38,918 bases of DNA from Pseudomonas sp. 21 (lineage in GTDB: Bacteria; Pseudomonadota; Gammaproteobacteria; Pseudomonadales; Pseudomonadaceae), in the NCBI RefSeq assembly GCF_000955805.1, contig NZ_JYOA01000005.1, positions 414,333 through 453,250 of the forward strand. Direction: 5' to 3'. The notes beneath the pieces are model-generated. The model did not search any database, was not told the DNA's origin, and worked only from the letters and a program-made list of their open reading frames with translations. Below, piece by piece: positions 1-6,580 of the stretch. The translations under genes were made by a program, and so were the position numbers. How positions within the stretch are numbered: the stretch's first letter is position 1; the number at the start of each line of letters is the position of its first letter.

Positions 1-14
1 TGGCCCGCTCCTAC
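1..14. repeat. Truncated REP arm at window edge
   Basis: The first bases contain GGCCCGCTCCTAC at 2-14, the right-hand arm of a Pseudomonas REP hairpin of the GGGC/GCCC stem type also seen at 5402-5425 and 5515-5538. The rest of the element lies outside the window. Confidence 0.7.
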
Positions 15-32
15 AGGGGGACTGAGCGGTGC

Positions 33-587
33 TCAGAGCCCTTCCAGCGTCAGATCGACCAACCGCTCGACATAGCCCGTATCCAGCTCCTCGCCGGAAA
101 ACAGGATGCGGTACACCAGCGGCGCCATCAGCCGGTCGACGATGCGGTCGACCTCCGGCAGCTTTTCGCCGCGCCCCTTGGCGCGCAGCAGGATGATGTC
201 GAACTGGCCGCAGGCAATCGCCATGCAGCGCCCGGAGCAGCCGCCGCCGGCCGCCAGCAGGTCGAGTACCACCGCGCGGCCGGGCACCGAGGCGGTTTCC
301 TCCATGTACTGCTCGCCCCACGCCAGGAGGTCGCCGCGCAGGCTGCCGGTGTCCGCCGGCTCGGCATCCGGGCGGATGCGCTCCAGCGCGACATCGCCGA
401 GCAGCTCACTGAGGTCGCCCCAGCGCCGGTAGATGGTCGAGGGCGTGACACCGGCGCGCGCGGCGATCAGCGGCACGGTCACTTCCGCGCGGTCGCGCTC
501 TTCCAGCAATTCCTGGACAGCCTTGTGCACCGACGCCTGCACCCGCGCGCTGCGGCCGCCCGGACGAACACCCTGATTGATTGCCAT
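33..587 (-). CDS. TetR/AcrR family transcriptional repressor
   Basis: A 184-residue one-component regulator. The N-terminal helix-turn-helix is clear at about residues 37-58 (VPLIAARAGVTPSTIYRRWG), followed by an all-helical ligand-binding domain whose ligand I cannot predict. I start at ATG 587 because AAGG lies a few bases upstream; a GTG at 593 is in frame but overlaps that ribosome site. The gene is divergent from an MFS transporter 88 bases away, the usual layout for a TetR repressor controlling an exporter and itself. GCAAA/TTTGC inverted repeats in the gap are candidate operators. A short hairpin (CTGAGC, 22-27; GCTCAG, 31-36) overlaps the stop codon. The family call is firm; the inducer is unknown. 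Confidence 0.9.
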   Translation of the reverse strand: MAINQGVRPGGRSARVQASVHKAVQELLEERDRAEVTVPLIAARAGVTPSTIYRRWGDLSELLGDVALERIRPDAEPADTGSLRGDLLAWGEQYMEETASVPGRAVVLDLLAAGGGCSGRCMAIACGQFDIILLRAKGRGEKLPEVDRIVDRLMAPLVYRILFSGEELDTGYVERLVDLTLEGL

Positions 588-599
588 AAGCACCTTAAC

Positions 600-665
600 G
601 CAAAGAATTTGCTTTTATCCGAAAACGGGTCCAGCATCTCACAAAAGCAAAATCTTAGCCTTTGC
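600..665. promoter_or_regulatory. Candidate TetR operator repeats in divergent promoter
   Basis: The gap between the TetR gene and the MFS gene has a perfect 5+3+5 palindrome GCAAAGAATTTGC at 600-612. It also has a 9-base inverted repeat, TTTGCTTTT at 608-616 with AAAAGCAAA at 643-651, and a further TTTGC at 661-665. The words sit between the two start codons, where a TetR dimer would block both promoters. This is inference from position and symmetry. Confidence 0.5.
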
Positions 666-675
666 GAGCTGAATC

Positions 676-1872
676 ATGGCACAGACCTTACCCAAAAGCG
701 CGCCCGGCTTTTTCCCGGCCCTGCTGCTGACCGCGATCCTCATGGCCTTCCTCGCCGCCGCTGCCGCGCCCACGCCGCTCTATGCGCTGTACCGCGAGTC
801 CTGGCAGTTCTCCGCCGCACTGCTGACGCTGGCATTCAGCATCTACGCCGGCGGGCTGATGCTGGCGCTGCTGGTGTTCGGTTCGCTGTCGGACTACCTC
901 GGCCGCCGCCCGCTGATCCGCGCGGCGCTGATCATCGAGTTGCTGGCGATGAGCGTATTCCTCTACGCCAACTCGGTGGAACTGCTGATCGCCGGGCGGC
1001 TGCTGCAAGGCTTCGCCACCGGCATCGCGACCGCCGTGCTGGGCGCCGCCATGCTCGACATCGACCGCGAGCGCGGCCCGCTGATCAACAGCGTCGCGCC
1101 CATGCTCGGCATGGCGCTGGGCGCGCTGGGCAGCAGCGCCCTGGTGCAGTTCGGTGGCGACCCGCTGCACCGCGTCTATGTCTGGTTGCTGGCGGTGTTC
1201 GCGCTGGCCCTGGTGCTGTTGCGCTGGCTGCCGGAAAGCGTCAGCAGGCAGCCCGGCGCGCTGGCCTCGCTGAAGCCGCGCATCCGTATTCCCCCGCAGG
1301 CGCGCCGCGCGTTCTGGAGCGTGGCGCCGCTGAACGCCAGCCTCTGGGCGCTGGGCGGTTTCTACCTGTCGCTGGGCCCGACCCTGGCTCGGCAGGTGAC
1401 GGGCCTGCAGGTTCCGATGATCGGCGGCGGGCTGGTCTCGCTGCTGTGCTTCTGCGGCGCAGTGGCGATCTTCGGCCTGCGCAACCAGCCGGCGCCGGTG
1501 ATCCTGCGCCGCGGTGGCCTGGCGCTGATCGTCGGCCTGCTGGTCACCCTGCTCGGCGTGGACTCCTCCAACCTCTGGCTGTTCTTCCTCGGTACCGCGG
1601 TGGCGGGCCTTGGCTTTGGCGGCGCCTTCCTCGGCGCGTTGCGCTCGGTGGTGCCGCTGGCCCACGCCCACGAACGCGGTGCGCTGATGGCGAGCTTCTA
1701 CGTGCTCAGCTACCTGGCCTTCAGCGTGCCGGCGATCCTCGCCGGGCTGGCGATCCAACGTTATGGCCTGGTCGCCACCACCAATGGCTACGCCAGCCTG
1801 CAGATTCTCGCGGCGTCGCTGGTCCTGCTGCTGTCCTTGCGCGCACCCGCTGCGCGGAAAGCGCCGGCCTGA
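676..1872 (+). CDS. MFS transporter, probable drug/metabolite exporter
   Basis: A 398-residue inner-membrane major facilitator. Hydrophobic segments run through the whole length, consistent with 12 helices, and the loop after helix 2 has the MFS motif A variant GSLSDYLGRRP at about residues 69-79 (G-x-L-x-D-x-x-G-R-R). No periplasmic domain is visible. It is divergent from the adjacent TetR gene, so export of a toxic or signalling compound sensed by that regulator is likely, but the substrate cannot be read from sequence. The ATG at 676 has only a weak GAG ribosome site. Its stop codon ends one base before the stop of the convergent LysR gene. Confidence 0.88.
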   Translation: MAQTLPKSAPGFFPALLLTAILMAFLAAAAAPTPLYALYRESWQFSAALLTLAFSIYAGGLMLALLVFGSLSDYLGRRPLIRAALIIELLAMSVFLYANSVELLIAGRLLQGFATGIATAVLGAAMLDIDRERGPLINSVAPMLGMALGALGSSALVQFGGDPLHRVYVWLLAVFALALVLLRWLPESVSRQPGALASLKPRIRIPPQARRAFWSVAPLNASLWALGGFYLSLGPTLARQVTGLQVPMIGGGLVSLLCFCGAVAIFGLRNQPAPVILRRGGLALIVGLLVTLLGVDSSNLWLFFLGTAVAGLGFGGAFLGALRSVVPLAHAHERGALMASFYVLSYLAFSVPAILAGLAIQRYGLVATTNGYASLQILAASLVLLLSLRAPAARKAPA

Positions 1873-1873
1873 A

Positions 1874-2668
1874 TCAGGCCGCTTCGCGGGCGCGCAGGAA
1901 GTCGTAGAGCGCGCGCACGGCCGGCTGCTCCAGTGCCTGGGCGGCGTGGCAAAGGCCGATGCGGCGCACAGGTAGCGGCAGGTTCAAGGTTCCGCTGCGC
2001 ACGGCCGAAGCACCGCTCAGCAACGATGCCGGCAGGATCGCCGCACCAACTCCCGCGCTGACCAGACGCAGCGCCAGGTTCAGGGTGCTGGCCTGCGCGA
2101 CCACCGGTGCGCTGCCGTAGGCCGTCATCAAGCGCTGGTGGGACGGGTGCGCCGGACAGGTGATCCACGCGTCGACTGGCGCACTCTCGGCGCCGGGCGG
2201 CAGCGCCAGTAAGTAGGGATCGTCCCATACCGGAACGAACAGTTCGTCCTCGCAACAGAACTCCTCCGCCGCCAGCCGCGCCTCCCCCACACAGCCTTCC
2301 TCCAGGTGCAGCTGCAGGTTCGGGATCGCCTGCCGGGCCAGGTCGACGAAGCGCTCGATCTGCTCGGCGCTGATGTCCCCTTCCACGCCCAGGTGCAGCG
2401 GCTGCCGCTCCGACGACTGGCGGAACAGCTTGCGCAAACCCTCCGCCTCGGCCAGCAGGGCACGGGCTCGCGGGTACAGGGTGCGCGCCGCTTCGCTGAC
2501 ATCCACGCCGCGCGGTTGGCGCACGAACAGCTCGGTGCCCAGGCTCTCCTCCAACTGGCGCACGGTGGCGGACAGCGTGGGTTGGCTGACGAACAGGCGC
2601 TGCGCGGCGGCGGTGATGTTGCGCTCTTCGAAAACGGCGACGAAGGCGGCGAGCTGTCGAATATCCAT
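1874..2668 (-). CDS. LysR family transcriptional regulator
   Basis: A 264-residue LysR-type regulator. The winged helix-turn-helix fills residues 1-60 (MDIRQLAAFVAVFEERNIT, then SQPTLSATVRQLEESLGTEL), and an effector-binding domain follows from about residue 90. It is shorter than the usual 300 residues, mainly in the effector domain. The frame is open upstream to 2836, but the family always begins at the MDxRQL segment, so I use ATG 2668. It is divergent from a short-chain dehydrogenase 112 bases away, which is its most likely target. I could not find a convincing T-N11-A box in the gap. The effector is unknown. Confidence 0.9.
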   Translation of the reverse strand: MDIRQLAAFVAVFEERNITAAAQRLFVSQPTLSATVRQLEESLGTELFVRQPRGVDVSEAARTLYPRARALLAEAEGLRKLFRQSSERQPLHLGVEGDISAEQIERFVDLARQAIPNLQLHLEEGCVGEARLAAEEFCCEDELFVPVWDDPYLLALPPGAESAPVDAWITCPAHPSHQRLMTAYGSAPVVAQASTLNLALRLVSAGVGAAILPASLLSGASAVRSGTLNLPLPVRRIGLCHAAQALEQPAVRALYDFLRAREAA

Positions 2669-2780
2669 AGGAATTCCCGATACCAGGCACAGGAATAAGC
2701 CATTTTTCAGGCAGGTAAGCGCTAAATATACTTCACTGCATCGTCCAGGCATCCAGATTTTCGATTGCAGGAGAACCACC

Positions 2781-3506
2781 ATGAGCAAGCCCCTGATCAT
2801 CGTCACCGGCGCCAGTTCCGGCATCGGCGAAGCCACCGCCCGCCTCTTTTCCCAGCAGGGTCACCCGCTACTGCTGCTGGCCCGGCGCATCGACCGCCTG
2901 GAAGCGCTGAAGCTGCCCAACGCCTTGTGCCGAGCAGTGGACGTGACCAACCGCGAAGCCCTGCTGGCCGCCGTGGCGGAAGCCGAGAAGCGCTTCGGCC
3001 CGGCCGATGCGCTGGTGAACAACGCCGGCGTGATGCTGCTGGGCAACATGGTCGAGCAGGACCCGGCCGAGTGGGAGCGCATGCTCGACGTCAACGTGAA
3101 GGGCCTGCTCAATGGCGTGCACGCCGTGCTCAAGGGCATGGTCGAACGCAACCAGGGCACCGTGATCAATGTCAGCTCGGTGGCCGGGCGCAAGACCTTC
3201 CCCAACCACGTCGCCTACGTCGGCACCAAGTTCGCCGTGCACGCGATCTCCGAAAACCTGCGCGAGGAAGTGGCGGCGCACAACGTCCGCGTGGTGACCA
3301 TCGCCCCCGGAGCGGTGGAAACCGAACTGCTCAGCCACACCACCGACGCGGCGATCAAGAGCGGCTACCAGGACTGGAAACGCGAGATGGGCGGCAAGGT
3401 GCTCAGCGCCGAGGACGTGGCCAACGCCATCGCCTACGCCTACAACCAGCCGCAGGGCGTGTGCATCCGCGAGATCGTCCTGGCGGCGACTCGGCAACAG
3501 GCTTGA
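2781..3506 (+). CDS. Short-chain dehydrogenase/reductase
   Basis: A 241-residue classical SDR, a soluble NAD(P)-dependent oxidoreductase. The Rossmann glycine motif TGASSGIG is at residues 9-16, NNAG at 80-83, and the catalytic triad is Ser133, Tyr146 and Lys150 (YVGTK). The proline-glycine turn IAPGAVETEL follows, as expected. R35-R36 after strand 2 favours NADP(H) over NAD(H), by general family rules. The ATG at 2781 has a strong ribosome site (CAGGAGA). The divergent LysR gene is the likely regulator. The substrate cannot be assigned; YdfG-like serine/3-hydroxy acid dehydrogenases are the closest type by look. Confidence 0.92.
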   Translation: MSKPLIIVTGASSGIGEATARLFSQQGHPLLLLARRIDRLEALKLPNALCRAVDVTNREALLAAVAEAEKRFGPADALVNNAGVMLLGNMVEQDPAEWERMLDVNVKGLLNGVHAVLKGMVERNQGTVINVSSVAGRKTFPNHVAYVGTKFAVHAISENLREEVAAHNVRVVTIAPGAVETELLSHTTDAAIKSGYQDWKREMGGKVLSAEDVANAIAYAYNQPQGVCIREIVLAATRQQA

Positions 3507-3556
3507 TCGGCGCCAGGCCCGCCCACCCGCCCCTTGAGGGAGAGGCCCAGGAATTT

Positions 3557-3650
3557 GTTGGAGCGGACTCCGTCCGCGATCGGCTGATCCCATCGCCAGG
3601 ATCATCCTCAGAGCGGACGATCAGACATCGCGGACGGAGTCCGCTCCTAC
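3557..3650. repeat. REPIN, GGAC/GTCC stem type
   Basis: Two REP arms face each other. The left arm at 3557-3580 (GTTGGAGCGGACTCCGTCCG...) and the right arm at 3627-3650 are inverted copies differing at one base. Each arm is itself a hairpin, GCGGAC-TCC-GTCCGC. It lies between the convergent stops of the SDR and the OYE gene, where it could also act as a transcript end. Confidence 0.85.
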
Positions 3651-3657
3651 GCTCCGA

Positions 3658-4890
3658 TCAACCAAGTTGCCGCGCCGCCCAGCGGCGGTACTGCTTGGCC
3701 CGGCGCAGCGTGCGCCACTGCTCCATCACCAGCGTGCGCCACGGCGAAGCCTGCGGGTTGGGCGCGCGGTGGGCGCCGATGCGGTGCAGCTGCAACTTGA
3801 CCAGCGCCATGTAGGCCAGCGCCGCCAGTGGCTTGGAGCGCCAGCGGATCGGCGGCAGTTGCGGCTGGGTCTGGCTGCCACGCTGCCAGTGCAGCACCAG
3901 CTGCGGCTCCAGCGCCAGTGCGGTGCCGATGCCGACCATCTCCAGCCCGCTGTCCAGCACCTGCTCCGCCACCGGCAGACGGCGGATGCCGCCAGTGACC
4001 ATCAGCGGCATGCGTGCCGCCTCACGCATCTCGCGGGCGAATTCGAGGAAGTAGGCCTCCCGCGCCAGGGTCCGGCCGTCACGGGCGTCGCCCTGCATCG
4101 CCGGCGCCTCGTAGCTGCCGCCAGACAACTCGACCAGGTCGACCTTCTCGTCGTTCAGCCACTCGATCACCTGGCGCGCGTCGCTGGCGTCGAAGCCGCC
4201 GCGCTGGAAGTCGGCCGAGTTGATCTTCACCCCCACGCAGAACTCTGGCGACACCTCGGCGCGCACCGCACGCACGACTTCCAGCAACAGCCGCGCGCGG
4301 TTTTCCAGCGAGCCGCCCCAGCGGTCCTGCCGCTTGTTGGCTAGCGGCGAGAGGAACTGGCTGAGCAGGTAGCCGTGGGCGGCATGGATCTGCACGCCGG
4401 TGAAGCCGGCCTGTTCGGACAACTGCGCGGCGCGGACGAAGCGCCGGATCACCTCGGCGATATCGGCCTCGGTCATCTCGCGGGCGACGGCGAACAGCTT
4501 GGAGAACTTGCCCATCTCCAGCGGCACCACCGACGGCGCGATGGCGCCCTGGCCGAGGTTGGTCTGCACCTGGCGACCGGGGTGGTTCAGCTGCAACCAG
4601 AACTGCGCGCCGCGGGAACGGCCGATGCGCGCCCATTCGCGGAAGCGCTCAAGATGCTGCTCGTTTTCCAGCACCACGCCGCCGGGGCCGGTCATGGCGC
4701 GACCGTCGATCATCACGTTGCCGCTGAGGATCAGGCCGACGCCGCCGTCCGCCCAGGCCTGGTAAAGGCGCAGCAAGGCAGCCGAAGGCGCCTGGTCGGC
4801 GTCGGCCATGTTCTCTTCCATGGCGGCCTTGGCGATACGGTTGGGGACTTCGCCGCCGTTGGGCAGGCGCAGGGGCTGGAAGGGCGACAT
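3658..4890 (-). CDS. NADH:flavin oxidoreductase, Old Yellow Enzyme family
   Basis: A 410-residue FMN-dependent TIM-barrel ene-reductase. Diagnostic segments are HPGRQ at 103-107, the substrate-binding HAAH at 169-172, and NKRQDRWGGSLENRAR at 185-200, the family's N-x-R-x-D-x-x-GGS-x-ENR. The phosphate-binding MVTGGIRR is near residue 298. Such enzymes reduce activated C=C bonds of enals, enones or nitro compounds with NAD(P)H. The C-terminus runs 40-50 residues beyond the usual end and is rich in Arg and Trp, with no recognised domain. The start at 4890 has GGAG eight bases upstream. The divergent MerR regulator and a MerR-type promoter immediately upstream suggest induction by an electrophile or oxidant. 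Confidence 0.92.
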   Translation of the reverse strand: MSPFQPLRLPNGGEVPNRIAKAAMEENMADADQAPSAALLRLYQAWADGGVGLILSGNVMIDGRAMTGPGGVVLENEQHLERFREWARIGRSRGAQFWLQLNHPGRQVQTNLGQGAIAPSVVPLEMGKFSKLFAVAREMTEADIAEVIRRFVRAAQLSEQAGFTGVQIHAAHGYLLSQFLSPLANKRQDRWGGSLENRARLLLEVVRAVRAEVSPEFCVGVKINSADFQRGGFDASDARQVIEWLNDEKVDLVELSGGSYEAPAMQGDARDGRTLAREAYFLEFAREMREAARMPLMVTGGIRRLPVAEQVLDSGLEMVGIGTALALEPQLVLHWQRGSQTQPQLPPIRWRSKPLAALAYMALVKLQLHRIGAHRAPNPQASPWRTLVMEQWRTLRRAKQYRRWAARQLG

Positions 4891-4919
4891 GGCTAGGCTC
4901 CGAGGTTGTGGTGCGAGCA

Positions 4920-4950
4920 AGGCTAAGTTTAAAGTTCACTTCAAGGTCAA
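4920..4950 (-). promoter_or_regulatory. MerR-type promoter/operator driving the OYE gene
   Basis: On the minus strand a -35 box TTGACC (4945-4950) and a poor -10 TAGCCT (4920-4925) are separated by 19 bases, the over-long spacer typical of MerR-activated promoters. The spacer holds an imperfect dyad, TTGAAGT-GA-ACTTTAA, resembling SoxR/CueR operators. It points towards the oxidoreductase and lies next to the merR gene. Confidence 0.6.
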
Positions 4951-4969
4951 GCCCCTTTCGGAGCCCAGC

Positions 4970-5479
4970 ATGAAAATCGGTGAACTGGCCAGCCTCAGCG
5001 GCCTGGCTCCCTCGCGTATCCGCTTCTACGAAGCCAGCGGGCTGATCGCGCCGGCGCGGCGCCTGGCCAACGGCTACCGCGAGTACCCGCCGGAAACCCT
5101 CGACCTGCTGGAAATCATCCGCAGCGCCCAGCAGACCGGTTTCACCCTGGAGGAAATCCGCAGCCTGCTGCCGCACTCCAATCCCATCGAGAACGGCCAC
5201 GGCGAACTGGTCGCCGGCCTGCGCCGCAAGGTCGCGGAGATCGAGGCGATGGAGCGGCAACTGCAGCAGAACCGTTTACGCCTGCTGGAAGTGATCGAGG
5301 GTATCGAGAACAAGCCCGAGGGCATGGGGTGCGCGGCGAATGCCGAACGCATGCTGGCGGAGATGCGCGAGCGCAAAACCCGTAACCACCCCGCCAAACC
5401 TGTAGGAGCGGGCCATGCCCGCGATGGGCGGACAACGTCCGCTGCTTCAGCGAAACGCCCTGCCCCCAGCGAATCCTGA
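4970..5479 (+). CDS. MerR family transcriptional regulator
   Basis: A 169-residue regulator. The winged HTH is at residues 1-70 (MKIGELASLSGLAPSRIRFY, then GYREY), and a long dimerisation helix follows from about 75 to 115. There is no CueR/SoxR-type metal or iron-sulfur cysteine cluster: a single Cys121 follows the helix, so a small-molecule or redox signal is more likely. The ATG at 4970 is preceded by GGAG. It is divergent from the OYE gene, whose promoter has MerR geometry. The tail is odd: from residue 145 (VGAGHARDG) the frame runs through a REP repeat at 5402-5425 and stops inside the REPIN, so the last 25 residues are probably not functional. Confidence 0.9.
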   Translation: MKIGELASLSGLAPSRIRFYEASGLIAPARRLANGYREYPPETLDLLEIIRSAQQTGFTLEEIRSLLPHSNPIENGHGELVAGLRRKVAEIEAMERQLQQNRLRLLEVIEGIENKPEGMGCAANAERMLAEMRERKTRNHPAKPVGAGHARDGRTTSAASAKRPAPSES

Positions 5480-5538
5480 GTTCGCGTGCCGACCGCCGGC
5501 CGGCCCGTTACGCTATCGCGGGCATGGCCCGCTCCTAC
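5402..5538. repeat. REPIN, GGGC/GCCC stem type
   Basis: The left arm at 5402-5425 and the right arm at 5515-5538 are perfect 24-base inverted copies, beginning GTAGGAGCGGGCCATGCCCG. The left arm lies inside the 3' end of the merR coding frame. Confidence 0.88.
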
Positions 5539-5557
5539 ACCGAGAATGCCGGCGAGC

Positions 5558-5580
5558 GTAGGAGCGGACTCCGCTCCTAA
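5558..5580. repeat. Solo REP-derived palindrome, terminator-like
   Basis: TAGGAGCGGA-C-TCCGCTCCTA at 5559-5579 is a 10-base perfect inverted repeat around one base, seemingly a REP collapsed onto itself. It ends two bases before the glcC stop and would form a hairpin at the 3' ends of both merR and glcC transcripts. Confidence 0.7.
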
Positions 5581-5581
5581 G

Positions 5582-6352
5582 TTACCTCCAACCCTCGAGC
5601 CGCAAGGTCGCGCGCACCAGCCGCTGCTCTTCCTGCTCGATCTCCCGCAGGTTGTCGCGCACGCCGTGGATATGCTCGCGGGCGGCGCGCTGGGCCTGTT
5701 CCGGCTGGCGCTCGACGATGGCGCGGTACAGCCGCGCATGCTGGCGGTCGATCTGGCGCTTCTGCGGCGGGCGGTTGTAGAGGTTGTTCACCGAGGCGAA
5801 CACGGTGCTGAGCATCAGCTCGTTGAGCGATTGCAGCGTGTGCACCAGCACCGGGTTGTGCGAGGCCTCGCTGATCGCCTGGTGGAAGGCATGGTCGCGC
5901 CGTGCATGTTCGCGTGGGTCCAGCGGTTGCGGTTCGTCGAAAGCCGCATGCATCTCCTCGAAGCGCCGGCCGATCAGCAACAGGTCGACCTCGGTGGCGC
6001 GCAGAGCGGCCAGCCGGGCGGACTCGCCTTCCAGCAGCGCGCGCACTTCCAGCAGGTCGTAGAGCGTGCGCGGCTGCGAGCGGAACAGGTGCATCAGCGG
6101 CGAAACGTCCTCGGCGCCGGTCAGGTCGGCGACGAACGAGCCCCGCCCCTGCTCGGTATCGACGATGCCGCGCCCGCGCAACGCACGCAGCCCCTCGCGC
6201 AACGCCGAGCGCGAGCAGCCGAGCTTCTCCACCAGGCGCCGCTCCGACGGCAACGCCTGGCCGACCTTGAGTACGCCATCGACGATCAGGCGCTCGATCT
6301 TTTCTGCCACCTGGTCGGCGACACGCTGCTTGCCCTGCTGGAGGCTGGTCAT
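5582..6352 (-). CDS. glcC: GlcC, glycolate-responsive GntR/FadR-type regulator
   Basis: A 256-residue regulator of the glycolate genes (E. coli GlcC is similar in length). The winged HTH covers about residues 5-75 (VGQALPSERRLVEKLGCSRS, then GLRALRGRGIVDTEQGRGSF). An FCD ligand domain follows, with the metal-ligand pattern around ARRDHAFHQAI and a later EH. It is divergent from glcD, as in other glc loci. The start at 6352 has GGAG eight bases upstream; the frame is open for much longer antisense to glcD, but that extension is a codon-bias artefact. A TGGTNNGACCA palindrome lies 16 bases upstream of the start, suggesting autoregulation, and a second lies nearer glcD. Confidence 0.93.
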   Translation of the reverse strand: MTSLQQGKQRVADQVAEKIERLIVDGVLKVGQALPSERRLVEKLGCSRSALREGLRALRGRGIVDTEQGRGSFVADLTGAEDVSPLMHLFRSQPRTLYDLLEVRALLEGESARLAALRATEVDLLLIGRRFEEMHAAFDEPQPLDPREHARRDHAFHQAISEASHNPVLVHTLQSLNELMLSTVFASVNNLYNRPPQKRQIDRQHARLYRAIVERQPEQAQRAAREHIHGVRDNLREIEQEEQRLVRATLRLEGWR

Positions 6353-6367
6353 CGAACGGCTCCACAA

Positions 6368-6380
6368 CTGGTAGGACCAG
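6368..6380. promoter_or_regulatory. GlcC operator candidate 1
   Basis: CTGGTAGGACCAG is a palindrome with the TGGTNNNACCA core of FadR-subfamily GntR operators (PdhR and LldR type). It sits just upstream of the glcC ribosome site. Its centre at 6374 is 89 bases from that of the second copy. Confidence 0.7.
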
Positions 6381-6455
6381 CAGGTATCCACCTGCCTCGT
6401 GCCCAACAACCCTAGCCGCCATGACTGGGCCTTTCCAGCGCAGCGGCACGCAACA

Positions 6456-6470
6456 ACTGGTCGGACCAGT
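6456..6470. promoter_or_regulatory. GlcC operator candidate 2
   Basis: ACTGGTCGGACCAGT is a perfect 7+1+7 palindrome with the same core as the site at 6368-6380. It lies 111 bases upstream of the glcD start, in the gap shared with glcC. Confidence 0.72.
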
Positions 6471-6580
6471 GCGAAAGCCGATGGACGCCTGCGAAGCGGC
6501 GGCCGCATGTTCACGGCGCTGTGGCTCATGAAGCCCGCCTGACGGGCTCGTCCAATAACAAGATCAGAGCACCGTGGCCC

